A DNA stretch of 64,000 nucleotides from Methanoculleus bourgensis MS2 (GTDB lineage: Archaea > Halobacteriota > Methanomicrobia > Methanomicrobiales > Methanoculleaceae): contig NC_018227.2 in assembly GCF_000304355.2 (NCBI RefSeq), positions 1,860,001-1,924,000 on the forward strand, in the 5' to 3' direction. Shown in pieces: positions 17,934 through 25,679 of this stretch. The position numbers and the translations under genes are program-made. Below the pieces are notes generated by a model. It saw nothing but the letters and a program-made list of their open reading frames with translations. It did no database searches and had not been told where the DNA came from. Every line of letters begins with the position of its first letter. Within the stretch, counting starts at the first letter, position 1.

Positions 17934-18722
17934 ATGGTAAAAGTATACACAATTGCATCCGGTAAAGGCGGTACCGGCAAAACGACGGTCACAGCAAACC
18001 TGGGACCAATGCTGGCACAGTACGGGAAGAAGACATGCATCCTGGATGCCGACGTCGGGATGGCGAATCTCGGTCTCATCCTGGGACTTGAGAACCTGCC
18101 GGTGACCCTGCACGAGGTGCTGGCGGGCAAAGCGCGCGTCAGGGACGCCATCTACGATGGGCCGTTCGGTGTGAAGGTGGTGCCGTGCGGGCTTTCTCTG
18201 CAGGGTTTTCAGCAGTCAAGCCCGGATCGGCTGAAAGACGTTATGACCGACCTCGTGAGCGAGTTTGACATCCTGATCATGGACGCCCCTGCCGGGATAA
18301 GCAGGGACGGCGTTATCCCGCTGACAATCGCTGACGGGGTAATACTTGTCGTAAACCCTGAGATCTCCTCGATTGTTGATTCCCTAAAGACAAAGATCCT
18401 GACCGAGACGGTCGGTGGGCACGTTGAGGGCGCGATCATCAACCGGGTTGCCAGTAGCGGGGACGAGTTCAACCGCGCACAGATGGAGAAGCTCCTCGGG
18501 GTCAGGGTGCTCGGTGTCGTTCCGGAAGACCCGAACGTGCGGCGTGCGTCGGCCGGTCGGTCGCCGATCGTGGTGAAGTACCCGACATCCAGCGCATCGA
18601 GGGCCTTTAAGCGTATCTCAGCCGATGTAGCCGGTATCGAGTATGTTGAGGAGGAGGTGCCGGAGCCGCGGGAAGGTTTCGTCGATCGGCTGGCCCGGGC
18701 TCTCTTCCGGGTGAAGGCGTGA
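17934..18722 (+). CDS. minD: MinD/ParA-type P-loop ATPase
   Basis: A 262-residue SIMIBI-class ATPase. The deviant Walker A GKGGTGKTT is at residues 10-18, motif A' is DADVGMANLGL, and the Walker B/switch region is LIMDAPAGISRDG, all as in archaeal MinD. The C-terminus ends in a possibly amphipathic FVDRLARALFRVKA, like a membrane-targeting MinD helix. The ATG at 17934 is chosen because GGTGAG lies 7 bases upstream. MinD homologues position partners at membranes or poles. Here the adjacent roadblock-like membrane protein and the following hydrogenase operon make a dedicated role likely, an inference. Confidence 0.9.
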   Translation: MVKVYTIASGKGGTGKTTVTANLGPMLAQYGKKTCILDADVGMANLGLILGLENLPVTLHEVLAGKARVRDAIYDGPFGVKVVPCGLSLQGFQQSSPDRLKDVMTDLVSEFDILIMDAPAGISRDGVIPLTIADGVILVVNPEISSIVDSLKTKILTETVGGHVEGAIINRVASSGDEFNRAQMEKLLGVRVLGVVPEDPNVRRASAGRSPIVVKYPTSSASRAFKRISADVAGIEYVEEEVPEPREGFVDRLARALFRVKA

Positions 18723-18900
18723 GATACCTGAAGTTGACCGTTCAATCACCCTCGCTACCGCCATTATGAAGAAAACAGGCAGATGGCACCCTCACCTCCC
18801 TCTTTTATGTCATCAACCTGAAGGAGAGTTCAGATACTTCAAAAGAGTTATGAGGCCCCAAATTTGCCTGGTGACGCGAATAAATGATAAAATCGTTAAA

Positions 18901-18960
18901 TCAGGTTCCTGAAACCCGCTCACTGTAGCGAATGAACTATATATAATTATATTTTAATAG
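18901..18960 (+). promoter_or_regulatory. Promoter/operator of the hydrogenase operon
   Basis: The region holds the inverted repeat TCAGG-tt-CCTGA (18901-18912) and a perfect 12-base palindrome ATATAATTATAT (18941-18952) within a TATA-rich stretch, about 43-54 bases before the ferredoxin ATG at 18995. This is the only strong promoter-like sequence in the 272-base gap after minD, so the hydrogenase genes are probably a separate transcript with its own control. Confidence 0.5.
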
Positions 18961-18994
18961 CAGGAAGTGGTAATCACACATTCAGAGGCTCATA

Positions 18995-19237
18995 ATGGAT
19001 ATACGTGTGGATAGGGACGCATGTGTCGGGTGCGGTCTCTGCGTCAAAGACTGTCCGATGCATGTGTACGAACTCCAGGACAATGTGAGTGTCCCGGTCA
19101 GCCCCAATAACTGTATGGGGTGTCTCTCCTGCCACGAGATCTGCCCGGCCCAGGCACTCGAGCACCGTGGCATCTATCCCGCCCGGCGGCACTATATCGA
19201 CATCAAGGTCTGTGAGATGCTCCGGAAGGTGGTCTGA
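18995..19237 (+). CDS. 2[4Fe-4S] ferredoxin, hydrogenase-operon electron carrier
   Basis: 80 residues with two cluster motifs: C10-x2-C13-x2-C16-x3-C20 and C40-x2-C43-x2-C46-x3-C50. It probably passes electrons between the hydrogenase small subunit and a soluble partner. It is the first gene of the operon. Its TGA overlaps the next ATG (TGATG), so translation is coupled. No flavin or F420-binding subunit is encoded beside it, so the final electron acceptor is open. Confidence 0.88.
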   Translation: MDIRVDRDACVGCGLCVKDCPMHVYELQDNVSVPVSPNNCMGCLSCHEICPAQALEHRGIYPARRHYIDIKVCEMLRKVV

Positions 19238-19800
19238 TGAGTGCTGGTTACATCGATGAAATGCATGAAGCCTTCCGTTCCGAGCTTGTCTACCGTGCTG
19301 AGGAGATCCCCCTCGAGTGCACACCAGGCCCCAAAGAGATGGAACAGACGCTCCATGGCGTGATGAAACTCAACGGCCTGGTCATCAGGTCGCTTGAAGA
19401 GATCGCAGGCAGAGGAGCAAACGCGGTCACGTACCGGGCCGGGAAGAAGTTCGGTCACGAGATCGCCAAGTACTTCCAGAAACGTGAAGACGTGGAAGGG
19501 GCGCTTCACGAGCTCTCCGACCTCCTGCGCGGCCAGTACTCCTTTGAAGTCTGGAAACCCGAGGATAAGGAGACGTTCATCATCGAAGAGAACGGTGAGA
19601 CCTTCATCTACCTCGTCTTCCATGACTGCATTGTCCGCCAGACGCTCAGGCGTAATGGTCTTGACCAGGGCGGCCCGCTCTGCCAGACTCTTTTTGGCTA
19701 TGTCGTGGGCGCGATCGAAGAGATCACCGGCCGGAAAGCCAAACTGGAGATCGTCCATACCGGCCCGAACGCCTGCCTGAAGAAACTGATCCTGAAATGA
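19237..19800 (+). CDS. V4R-like (hydrocarbon-binding-like) protein in the hydrogenase operon
   Basis: 187 residues, soluble. From about residue 45 it shows the V4R layout: NGLVIRSLEEIAGRGANAVTYRAGKKFG, then a strand-rich middle, and a C-terminal GGPLCQTLFGYVVGAIEEIT followed by HTGPNACLKKLIL, in which the two cysteines take the place of the conserved V4R cysteines. V4R domains bind small hydrophobic ligands or intermediates and are often sensory or assembly adaptors. Position between ferredoxin and the small subunit suggests a dedicated role in this hydrogenase. The function is not known, and the domain call is by pattern only. Confidence 0.6.
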   Translation: MSAGYIDEMHEAFRSELVYRAEEIPLECTPGPKEMEQTLHGVMKLNGLVIRSLEEIAGRGANAVTYRAGKKFGHEIAKYFQKREDVEGALHELSDLLRGQYSFEVWKPEDKETFIIEENGETFIYLVFHDCIVRQTLRRNGLDQGGPLCQTLFGYVVGAIEEITGRKAKLEIVHTGPNACLKKLILK

Positions 19801-19806
19801 GGCGGA

Positions 19807-20727
19807 ATGATGAAGATTGCTATTGAGGAACTGGCCGGGTGTTCAGGGTGCACGATCGCGGTGCTCGATCTCCACGAGATGCTCCTTGATGTCATCGAGG
19901 AGGCTGAGATCGTCTACTCTCCGGTGATCATGGACACGAAGGAGCCCCCTGAGGGCATCGACATAGCATTCGTGACCGGTGCCGTCCGGAACGAGGAGAA
20001 CCACGAACGCCTCATCAGGCTCCGGAAACGGGCAAAGACGCTTGTTGCGCTTGGGACCTGTGCCTGTTACGGCGGCATATCGGGTCTTTCGATGCTGAGT
20101 TCAAACGAAGACCTCTTCCAGTGCGTCTACCGGGAGGTGGAGACGGCTAAGCCCGACGGGGTTATCCCGACCGATGTGCCGCCGTTCCTCTACCGGGCGT
20201 TCGCGGTGGGCGATCTTGCAAAGATCGACTATTACATCACGGGCTGCCCGCCGAAGGAGGCGTTCTTAAAGAAGATCATCCCGGCGATGATCGCGGGGGA
20301 TACTCTTGAACTCTCGCGTAAATCGGTCTGTGCAGAGTGCGACAGGATCATGGGGCCGGTCGAGAACTGGTCCCTCTCGCGGCGGCACGAGGGTGTGCCC
20401 GACCGTGAGCACTGCCTGCTCGGGCAGGGTTATCTCTGCCTTGGGAGCGTCACTTTCGGCAGGTGCGGGGCGGCCTGCCCGAAGAACAACATCCCGTGCC
20501 ACGGGTGCAACGGCCCGTCGCTCGACATCCTCCGTGAGCCCTGCCGGGACATCTACAACATGATGGTGCGGAGGATTTCGGATCTCACCGATAAGCCGGA
20601 GAAGGAGGTGGAGAAGGAACTCTACGACGTCGCTCACACGATGTACGCCTTCACCATCGGGAGCCTGATCATGGAGGATAAGGAGACGTCAAAGATTCGC
20701 GATCTGGTAAAGGAGAGGGGAAGATGA
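19807..20727 (+). CDS. [NiFe] hydrogenase small subunit, group 3 (MvhG/FrhG-like)
   Basis: 306 residues. The proximal cluster ligands lie in ELAGCSGCTIAVLD (C12, C15), LGTCACYGG and TGCPPKE. The C-terminal half has CAECDRIMG, CLLGQGYLCLG, GRCGAACPKNNIPCHGCNGPS, consistent with further [4Fe-4S] clusters as in F420-reducing and Mvh hydrogenases. There is no Tat signal, so it is cytoplasmic. ATGs at 19807 and 19810 are both usable after GAGGCGGA. The stop overlaps the large-subunit ATG (ATGA). Group 3c versus 3a cannot be settled without comparison. Confidence 0.92.
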   Translation: MMKIAIEELAGCSGCTIAVLDLHEMLLDVIEEAEIVYSPVIMDTKEPPEGIDIAFVTGAVRNEENHERLIRLRKRAKTLVALGTCACYGGISGLSMLSSNEDLFQCVYREVETAKPDGVIPTDVPPFLYRAFAVGDLAKIDYYITGCPPKEAFLKKIIPAMIAGDTLELSRKSVCAECDRIMGPVENWSLSRRHEGVPDREHCLLGQGYLCLGSVTFGRCGAACPKNNIPCHGCNGPSLDILREPCRDIYNMMVRRISDLTDKPEKEVEKELYDVAHTMYAFTIGSLIMEDKETSKIRDLVKERGR

Positions 20728-22088
20728 AAGAGATCACGATAAGCCCGGTGACCCGGGTCGAGGGTCACGCCGGTATAAAGATCTTCCTCAACGAGCAGGG
20801 GGAGGTCGACTCGGCTCACTTCCAGGTTGTGGAACTCAGGGGGTTTGAGAAGTTCCTCGTCGGGGCGGCGATCGAGGAGGCTCCCCGGATAACGCCACGG
20901 ATCTGTGGCATATGCCCTTCGGCACACCACCTGGCGGCGGCGAAGGCGACCGACCAGATCTTCGGCGTCGAGCCGCCCGCGACCGGTAAGAAACTCAGGG
21001 AACTCCTCAATATCGGGCAGTTCATCCATTCCCACGCTCTCCACTTCTTCATGCTTGCGGCGCCTGATTTCATCCTGGGCTACGACGCGCCGGCAGAGGA
21101 GCGCAACGTCATCGGGCTTGCCCGCCATTCGCCCGAGATCGCGAAGAAGGCTATAGCGGTCCGGAAGTTCGGCCAGCGCCTGACTGAGGCGGTCGGCGGC
21201 AAACCCATCCATCCGGCAAACGCGCTCTCCGGGGGGATGTCGGCGCCGCTCACTGAGGGGAAGAGGGCCGAGCTGGTCACCATGGCCGATGAGGCGCTCA
21301 CAATCGCCCGTGAGGGGTGGGACCTCGCACGCGGTCTCCTCGACGGTGTCGATACCGGTGTCGGCGCTGTGGAGACCGGGTTCCTGGGTATGACCAGGCA
21401 CGGTCTCCACACGACCTATGAGGGGCCTGTTGCGGTGCTTGGGCCCGACGGGGGCAGGATCGGTTCGTTCTCGGGGGAGGAGTATACGAACTTCATCGAG
21501 GAGTACTCGGAGGACTGGTCGTACCTGAAATTCGCCCGGCTCAAGGGCGGGGATTACTACCGGGTCGGGCCGCTTGCCCGGCTTAATATCGTGGAGAAGA
21601 TGGGGACGGAGCATGCTGACGCCGCTCTCGCCGAATACCGCGAGCGGTTCGGTACCGTTACGCAGGCCACGCTTGCCTACCACCTGGCACGCTACATCGA
21701 GTTCCTCACCTCGTGTGAGCGGGCGGTGGAGTTGCTCTCCGATCCGGGCATCACCGGTTCTGATGTCAGGATCCCGGTGGAGAAGGTCGTGAACCGGCGT
21801 GGTATCGGGATCATCGAGGCTCCCCGGGGAACCCTGATCCATGACTACACCGTCAGCGAATCGGGCATCATTGAGCGGTGCAACCTCATCGTTGCGACCT
21901 GCCAGAACAACTACGCGATCGACCGGGGTGTGGAGGATATGGCACGCCGGGTGGTGGAGAACGGAACGTTGACCGAAGGGGCGGCAAACCGTATCGAGAT
22001 GATCATCAGGGCGTATGACCCCTGTATCTCGTGCGCGACGCACGCGATCGGACGGATGCCCCTCCGGATTGAGTTAGTCAGAAGATGA
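20724..22088 (+). CDS. [NiFe] hydrogenase large (catalytic) subunit, group 3 type
   Basis: 454 residues carrying the Ni-Fe site. The N-terminal L1 motif RICGICPSAHH gives C61 and C64, and the C-terminal L2 motif DPCISCATH gives C434, C437 and H440. The 14 residues after His440 (AIGRMPLRIELVRR) are the expected tail removed by a maturation protease. The start MKEITISPVTRVEGHAGI is the usual N-terminal hydrogenase signature. Neither the protease nor Hyp factors are in the window. It is longer than typical FrhA and close to MvhA. Neighbours include no FrhB or MvhD, so this is not a standard Frh or Mvh operon. Confidence 0.94.
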   Translation: MKEITISPVTRVEGHAGIKIFLNEQGEVDSAHFQVVELRGFEKFLVGAAIEEAPRITPRICGICPSAHHLAAAKATDQIFGVEPPATGKKLRELLNIGQFIHSHALHFFMLAAPDFILGYDAPAEERNVIGLARHSPEIAKKAIAVRKFGQRLTEAVGGKPIHPANALSGGMSAPLTEGKRAELVTMADEALTIAREGWDLARGLLDGVDTGVGAVETGFLGMTRHGLHTTYEGPVAVLGPDGGRIGSFSGEEYTNFIEEYSEDWSYLKFARLKGGDYYRVGPLARLNIVEKMGTEHADAALAEYRERFGTVTQATLAYHLARYIEFLTSCERAVELLSDPGITGSDVRIPVEKVVNRRGIGIIEAPRGTLIHDYTVSESGIIERCNLIVATCQNNYAIDRGVEDMARRVVENGTLTEGAANRIEMIIRAYDPCISCATHAIGRMPLRIELVRR

Positions 22089-22101
22089 TGAGGCGATAGA
22101 G

Positions 22102-22449
22102 ATGTTGAAACAGATCCTGGGAGAATTCCTGAAACTTGACGGGGTTACCGCCGCGGTTGTGGCGGGACGGGACGGCTTTGTGATCGAGAGTGTTGTTGCC
22201 GGCGACGTGGATGTCGAAGCCCTGGGCGCCATGGCGTCGACGGGCATGGGTACGTCTGAAGCGATGAGCAACGAGCTTGGGAAGGGGGAGATGCACCAGA
22301 TGATCGTCGAACTGGAGAACGGGCCCATCCTGCTCTCCCCGCTCTCTGAGGACGAGCTGATTGCCATTGTGGCGGACGCAAACGTCAATGTCGGGCGGAT
22401 CCGTTACGAACTGAAGAAGAACAAGGATCGAATAATCGCTGCTCTGTGA
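22102..22449 (+). CDS. Roadblock/LC7 (MglB-like) domain protein
   Basis: 115 residues, a single roadblock domain. It opens with LKQILGEFLKLDGVTAAVVAGRDGFVIES, the standard helix followed by two strands with a DGF/DGL turn. The middle helix (GTSEAMSNELGKGEMHQMIV) and the late PILLSPLSEDELIAIVADANVNVG strand pair complete the fold. Such proteins form homodimers that act as GAPs or scaffolds for NTPases. It starts 13 bases after the hydrogenase large-subunit stop and overlaps the next gene, so it belongs to the operon. Confidence 0.88.
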   Translation: MLKQILGEFLKLDGVTAAVVAGRDGFVIESVVAGDVDVEALGAMASTGMGTSEAMSNELGKGEMHQMIVELENGPILLSPLSEDELIAIVADANVNVGRIRYELKKNKDRIIAAL

Positions 22450-23126
22450 GACTGATGCTACCGGATGGCGTCTCACTCGGACGATTACAGGGGCCCCTTG
22501 CGGCCCTTGCTACCATCAGCCCTCGCTTTACGGGGGCGGTGCGCATCGACGGGTCCGGAGGGACCGGTTTTGTTCTGGTCCAGGGAGGGAACCCGTATGC
22601 GGCCGTTTATCAGGCAACCGGTGAGAACCTGGTCCTCAATGGGGACGAGGCCTACCGATACCTGCTCGACCGGCCGTCGCTCGATTACGAACTTATTGCG
22701 TATACTTCTGAGGAGACCGGGGCGGCCCGGGCGGTCTCCGAGGAGATCGGGTGCCTGATGAGCGGTGACGGCGCAGGGCCGGCCGCTTCTGCCGGGTCGT
22801 TGAGTGCGGGGTGCCTTGAGCATATAGCGCGGCAGCCGGGCGTCATTGCCGTCTCGGTCTTCCACGAGGGGTTTGCCCTCCAGTCACTGGGTTCCGCGGA
22901 CTTTGAGCAGGTGGCTGCGGTCGCCGAGGATCTGCTCCGCGCCGGCACCCGTATCACAGGGGATATGGATATGGGTGACCTCTCCCAGGTGATCCTCGAG
23001 ACGCCGGTGGGGAAACTTATTATCGCACCCTACAGGGATCTCTCGGTCTGCGTACTCGCAAAGCCTGGTGCCAACCTTGGCCTGATAAGACTCTCGATAC
23101 GGGGTATGCAAGACCAGGCGCCCTGA
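22446..23126 (+). CDS. PATAN-like/roadblock two-domain fusion
   Basis: 226 residues with two parts. Residues ~1-95 (RFTGAVRIDGSGGTGFVLV, then GGNPYAAVYQATGENL) repeat the strand pattern of the 16737 product's N-terminus. Residues ~115-220 look like a roadblock domain (LEHIARQPGVIAVSVFHEGF, GKLIIAPYRDLSVCVLAK, ANLGLIRLSI). A GTG at 22446 overlaps the previous TGA; an ATG at 22455 is the alternative. As the last operon gene, it joins in one protein the two domain types that are separate genes in the MinD operon. The domain assignment is by pattern, not profile search. Confidence 0.72.
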   Translation: MRLMLPDGVSLGRLQGPLAALATISPRFTGAVRIDGSGGTGFVLVQGGNPYAAVYQATGENLVLNGDEAYRYLLDRPSLDYELIAYTSEETGAARAVSEEIGCLMSGDGAGPAASAGSLSAGCLEHIARQPGVIAVSVFHEGFALQSLGSADFEQVAAVAEDLLRAGTRITGDMDMGDLSQVILETPVGKLIIAPYRDLSVCVLAKPGANLGLIRLSIRGMQDQAP

Positions 23127-23284
23127 GGAAGGAGTTCTCAAACACCTGCCGCGATAGCACGCGGCAGGAGATTCCGGCCCGGTGCGGAGAGGTGACCTCC
23201 CGTGCCCTTGAAGGCGGGATCTCCGGGGCGTTACCTGATTTGGGCGCGGCCTCCTCTGAGGGGGGACGGACCATTCGCGGCCAC

Positions 23285-23516
23285 AGTACTTCGCTAAAAC
23301 GGTTGAGGTAATCTTCAAGAGGTCAATCCATCGACTTCCCTTCGCGTTCTCCCGCGTGGCTTTCCGCGTGAGTTAATGGGCGAAGATAGCAATATGGCCT
23401 CTCGCGCTCTCACGCGTTGCCCGCGAAGTCTGGTGCCCGGGTGCTGCTGATCCCGTTTTAGGTTGCTATGCGAGGCTGCATTGGTCGATTTCAGATGCCG
23501 AAATGAGCGAAGTACT
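23285..23516. repeat. Palindromic element with AGTACTTCGCT inverted ends (copy 1)
   Basis: Bounded by a perfect 11-base inverted repeat: AGTACTTCGCT at 23285-23295 and AGCGAAGTACT at 23506-23516. The interior shares CGACTTCCCTTC, a CGCGTGAG segment and GCCGAAATGAGCG with the copy at 45392-45667. The gap 23127-23658 that contains it has no gene. Confidence 0.7.
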
Positions 23517-23658
23517 CGGCCAGGGGAGTATAACGTCGCCCGCCCCGGAGCCGCTCTCCTGACATCCCATATCTCCGCACCCTAATACTGAAATACCAGG
23601 GGCACATTATATTGGAATGTAAACCATCCCAAAACTACGATTATCGGGAGGTTGTGAT

Positions 23659-24060
23659 ATGAAGAAAGGTTTTGTTGCAAACATCGAGAAGGATACAGTA
23701 GAGAACACCGATTTCCGCAGGGTCCTCTATACGGGGAAGTTCAGCCAGCTTGTGCTGATGTGCCTGAAGCCCGGTGAGGAGATCGGCGAGGAAGTTCATG
23801 ACGACGTCGACCAGTTCTTCCGGTTCGAGGAAGGCGAAGGGGCAGTCGTGATCGACGGCGTGAAGCACGTCGTCAAGGACGGTAGCGCCGTGGTTGTGCC
23901 GAGCGGCGCAAATCACAACGTCCTGAATACCTCAAAGACGGCAAACCTCAAACTCTACACGATCTACTCGCCGCCTGAGCACCGGGACAAGGTCGTGCGG
24001 AAGACCCGCGAAGAGGCCATGGCCCAGGAAGAGCATTTCGACGGAAAGACGACAGAGTAA
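23659..24060 (+). CDS. Cupin-domain protein
   Basis: 133 residues, one beta-barrel cupin. Cupin motif 1 is EEVHDDVDQFFRFEEGEG, with a His and a Glu in the metal-ligand positions, and motif 2 is VVPSGANHNVLN with a His. The metal set suggests a dioxygenase-like, isomerase or sensing role; the reaction cannot be told. It stands alone, preceded by GGGAGGTTGTGAT as ribosome-binding sequence and followed after 47 bases by the convergent IS110 transposase. Confidence 0.88.
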   Translation: MKKGFVANIEKDTVENTDFRRVLYTGKFSQLVLMCLKPGEEIGEEVHDDVDQFFRFEEGEGAVVIDGVKHVVKDGSAVVVPSGANHNVLNTSKTANLKLYTIYSPPEHRDKVVRKTREEAMAQEEHFDGKTTE

Positions 24061-24093
24061 TCTCTCCCTGAATTGCTCCAGAACCAGTCCCTA

Positions 24094-25446
24094 TTCGTAT
24101 GAAAATGTTAAAGGGGATGGGTGGCCCTCTTTGCCCCCACCCCCTTGCCGGCCGACTTCTGGCTCTCGGGCGAGTAAATTCGGTACCCCGCGTTCAACAG
24201 GATCTCGGTCGCATCATCGATCGAGATCTTCGACAAGGTGGCGCGTGCCGGGAGTTTCCGCACTCTCTGGACACCCGGTTCGACGTAGAGTTCTCGGTTC
24301 ACCAGGAGATGCCAGAGGATAGTGAGGATCTTCCGGGCAAGAGCGACAATTGCCTTATTCCGCCCCCTTCGGAAGGCGATACGCCGGAAGAAGCGGGAGA
24401 AGACGGTATCCGTAGTCCGACTTGCCGCCTGGGCCACCTGCACCAGGATCCAGCGGAGACTCTTTGACCCCTGTTTTGTGATCTTGCCACACACCAGGGT
24501 ATCGGCAGATTGATAGACTGATGGTGCCAGTCCCGCCCAGGAAACCAGACGATCCGCAGATGAGAAGTCCCGGACATCACCCAGTTCTGCGAGAATAGTT
24601 GTCGCCGCAGTGATGCTGATCCCCGGCACCGAGGTACAAATCGGGAGTGCCTCCATCTGGGAATCCTCGAGTGAGGCAAGGATCAGCTCATCCAGATGAG
24701 CGATCTTCTCCTCAATCTCCTCAAGCAGGTGCAACTGGGTCGTGAGGAGATGCAGCTGGGTAGGAGAGAGAGGGCTATCCTGGAGGATCTCTCGGAGTTG
24801 ATCAGCACGGCGGAGAATCAGGGGTGAGGGGATAGTCGCGAGGGTGGCCTCCAGATCCTTCTGCTCAGCGATGCCGGCGAGCAAGTGACGACCCGATTTC
24901 CCGAAGATGTCTTTCAGCGCTACGTTCAGGCGGATACCGGCACTATCCAGGATCTTATGAATCCGGTTCTTGATGGTTGTCCGGGTTCTCACCAGTGTTT
25001 CCCGGTTGCGGGTCAGATCCCGGAACTCACGATCGCGCCGGGGAAAGATCCGGGAAGGCCGGATCAACCCGTGGAGAGCGAGCTCGGCAATCCATCGGGC
25101 ATCATTCATGTCCGTCTTGCGCCCCGGGATACTCTTGATCTGGCGCGCGTTGGCAACGATCGTCCGGATATCTGACTCGAGTTCCAGAAAGAGGCGATAC
25201 CAGTAGATCCCGGTCGATTCCATGGCAACGACCTCACACCCTTCAGCAAGCACAAGGTCTTTTAGTGCGAGAATCCCATGAGGAGTGTTGTGGAAACGGT
25301 GCTGGGAGTATTCTCCAGATCGCGAGAGAATGCAAACCTGGAGAAACATCTTATGGACATCGATTCCACACACCTTGGTTAGTTCCTTCATAACACCTCA
25401 GTGACTGGTGGGGTAGATCCAAAATGCTTCAGGAGCCTTTTCGTAT
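24094..25446 (-). mobile_element. IS110-family insertion sequence (approximate limits)
   Basis: The transposase gene is flanked by the 7-base direct repeat TTCGTAT at 24094-24100 and 25440-25446, which may mark the recombination core or be chance. Terminal inverted repeats are not evident, as is usual for this family. If a bridge RNA is encoded upstream of the gene, the right limit could be as far as about 25650. Confidence 0.6.
24108..25391 (-). CDS. IS110-family transposase (DEDD recombinase)
   Basis: 427 residues, apparently intact. The RuvC-like N-terminal half has the acidic residues in CGIDVHKMFLQV, AMESTGIYWYRLF and GRKTDMNDARWIAE. The C-terminal Transposase_20 half has SVPGISITAATTILAELGD and RLVSWAGLAPS, where the catalytic serine lies. 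These enzymes move the element by RNA-guided recombination using a bridge RNA encoded in the element. The stop lies 47 bases from the convergent cupin gene. No frameshift is seen, so the copy may be active. Confidence 0.95.
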   Translation of the reverse strand: MKELTKVCGIDVHKMFLQVCILSRSGEYSQHRFHNTPHGILALKDLVLAEGCEVVAMESTGIYWYRLFLELESDIRTIVANARQIKSIPGRKTDMNDARWIAELALHGLIRPSRIFPRRDREFRDLTRNRETLVRTRTTIKNRIHKILDSAGIRLNVALKDIFGKSGRHLLAGIAEQKDLEATLATIPSPLILRRADQLREILQDSPLSPTQLHLLTTQLHLLEEIEEKIAHLDELILASLEDSQMEALPICTSVPGISITAATTILAELGDVRDFSSADRLVSWAGLAPSVYQSADTLVCGKITKQGSKSLRWILVQVAQAASRTTDTVFSRFFRRIAFRRGRNKAIVALARKILTILWHLLVNRELYVEPGVQRVRKLPARATLSKISIDDATEILLNAGYRIYSPESQKSAGKGVGAKRATHPL

Positions 25447-25650
25447 ACGCATTCGATGATGCAGGTATGCTTCCGAAACGATGGCTTGGTTAGTTTTTTT
25501 CACGGGATCAGGTCCCAAAAAGGGGTCAGCCTTCACTACCCCATGAGAAATGGCCACCCAACTATTTTAATCCGGTATGCCTGTGGCCCCACGGGCATCA
25601 TGTGGTTTTTTTCGGTTCCCTGTGCGCATGAGTCCGGGGGCCGGACTCAT
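25400..25650 (-). ncRNA. Candidate IS110 bridge RNA region (hairpin-rich, gene-free)
   Basis: Upstream of the transposase on its coding strand. It contains a perfect 10-base stem with a 3-base loop, ATGAGTCCGG-ggg-CCGGACTCAT (25628-25650), an imperfect hairpin ATGCCTGTGG/CCACGGGCAT (25578-25599) and weaker stems GGGA/TCCC (25504-25516) and GGGGT/ACCCC (25522-25542). IS110 elements usually encode the bridge RNA in this position. The identification is by location and structure only. A T7 run at 25606-25612 could instead mark a plus-strand terminator. Confidence 0.35.
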
Positions 25651-25679
25651 ATGGCTGGCAAAAATCTCTGCTGCCCGGG

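Noticed and set aside
18723-18994. Small RNA gene between minD and the ferredoxin gene
   Set aside because: No tRNA-like fold or conserved RNA motif; the AT-rich palindromes fit a promoter better.
20634-22043. 469-residue open frame antisense to the hydrogenase large subunit
   Set aside because: Shadow frame of a gene with clear catalytic motifs; no domain or start signal.
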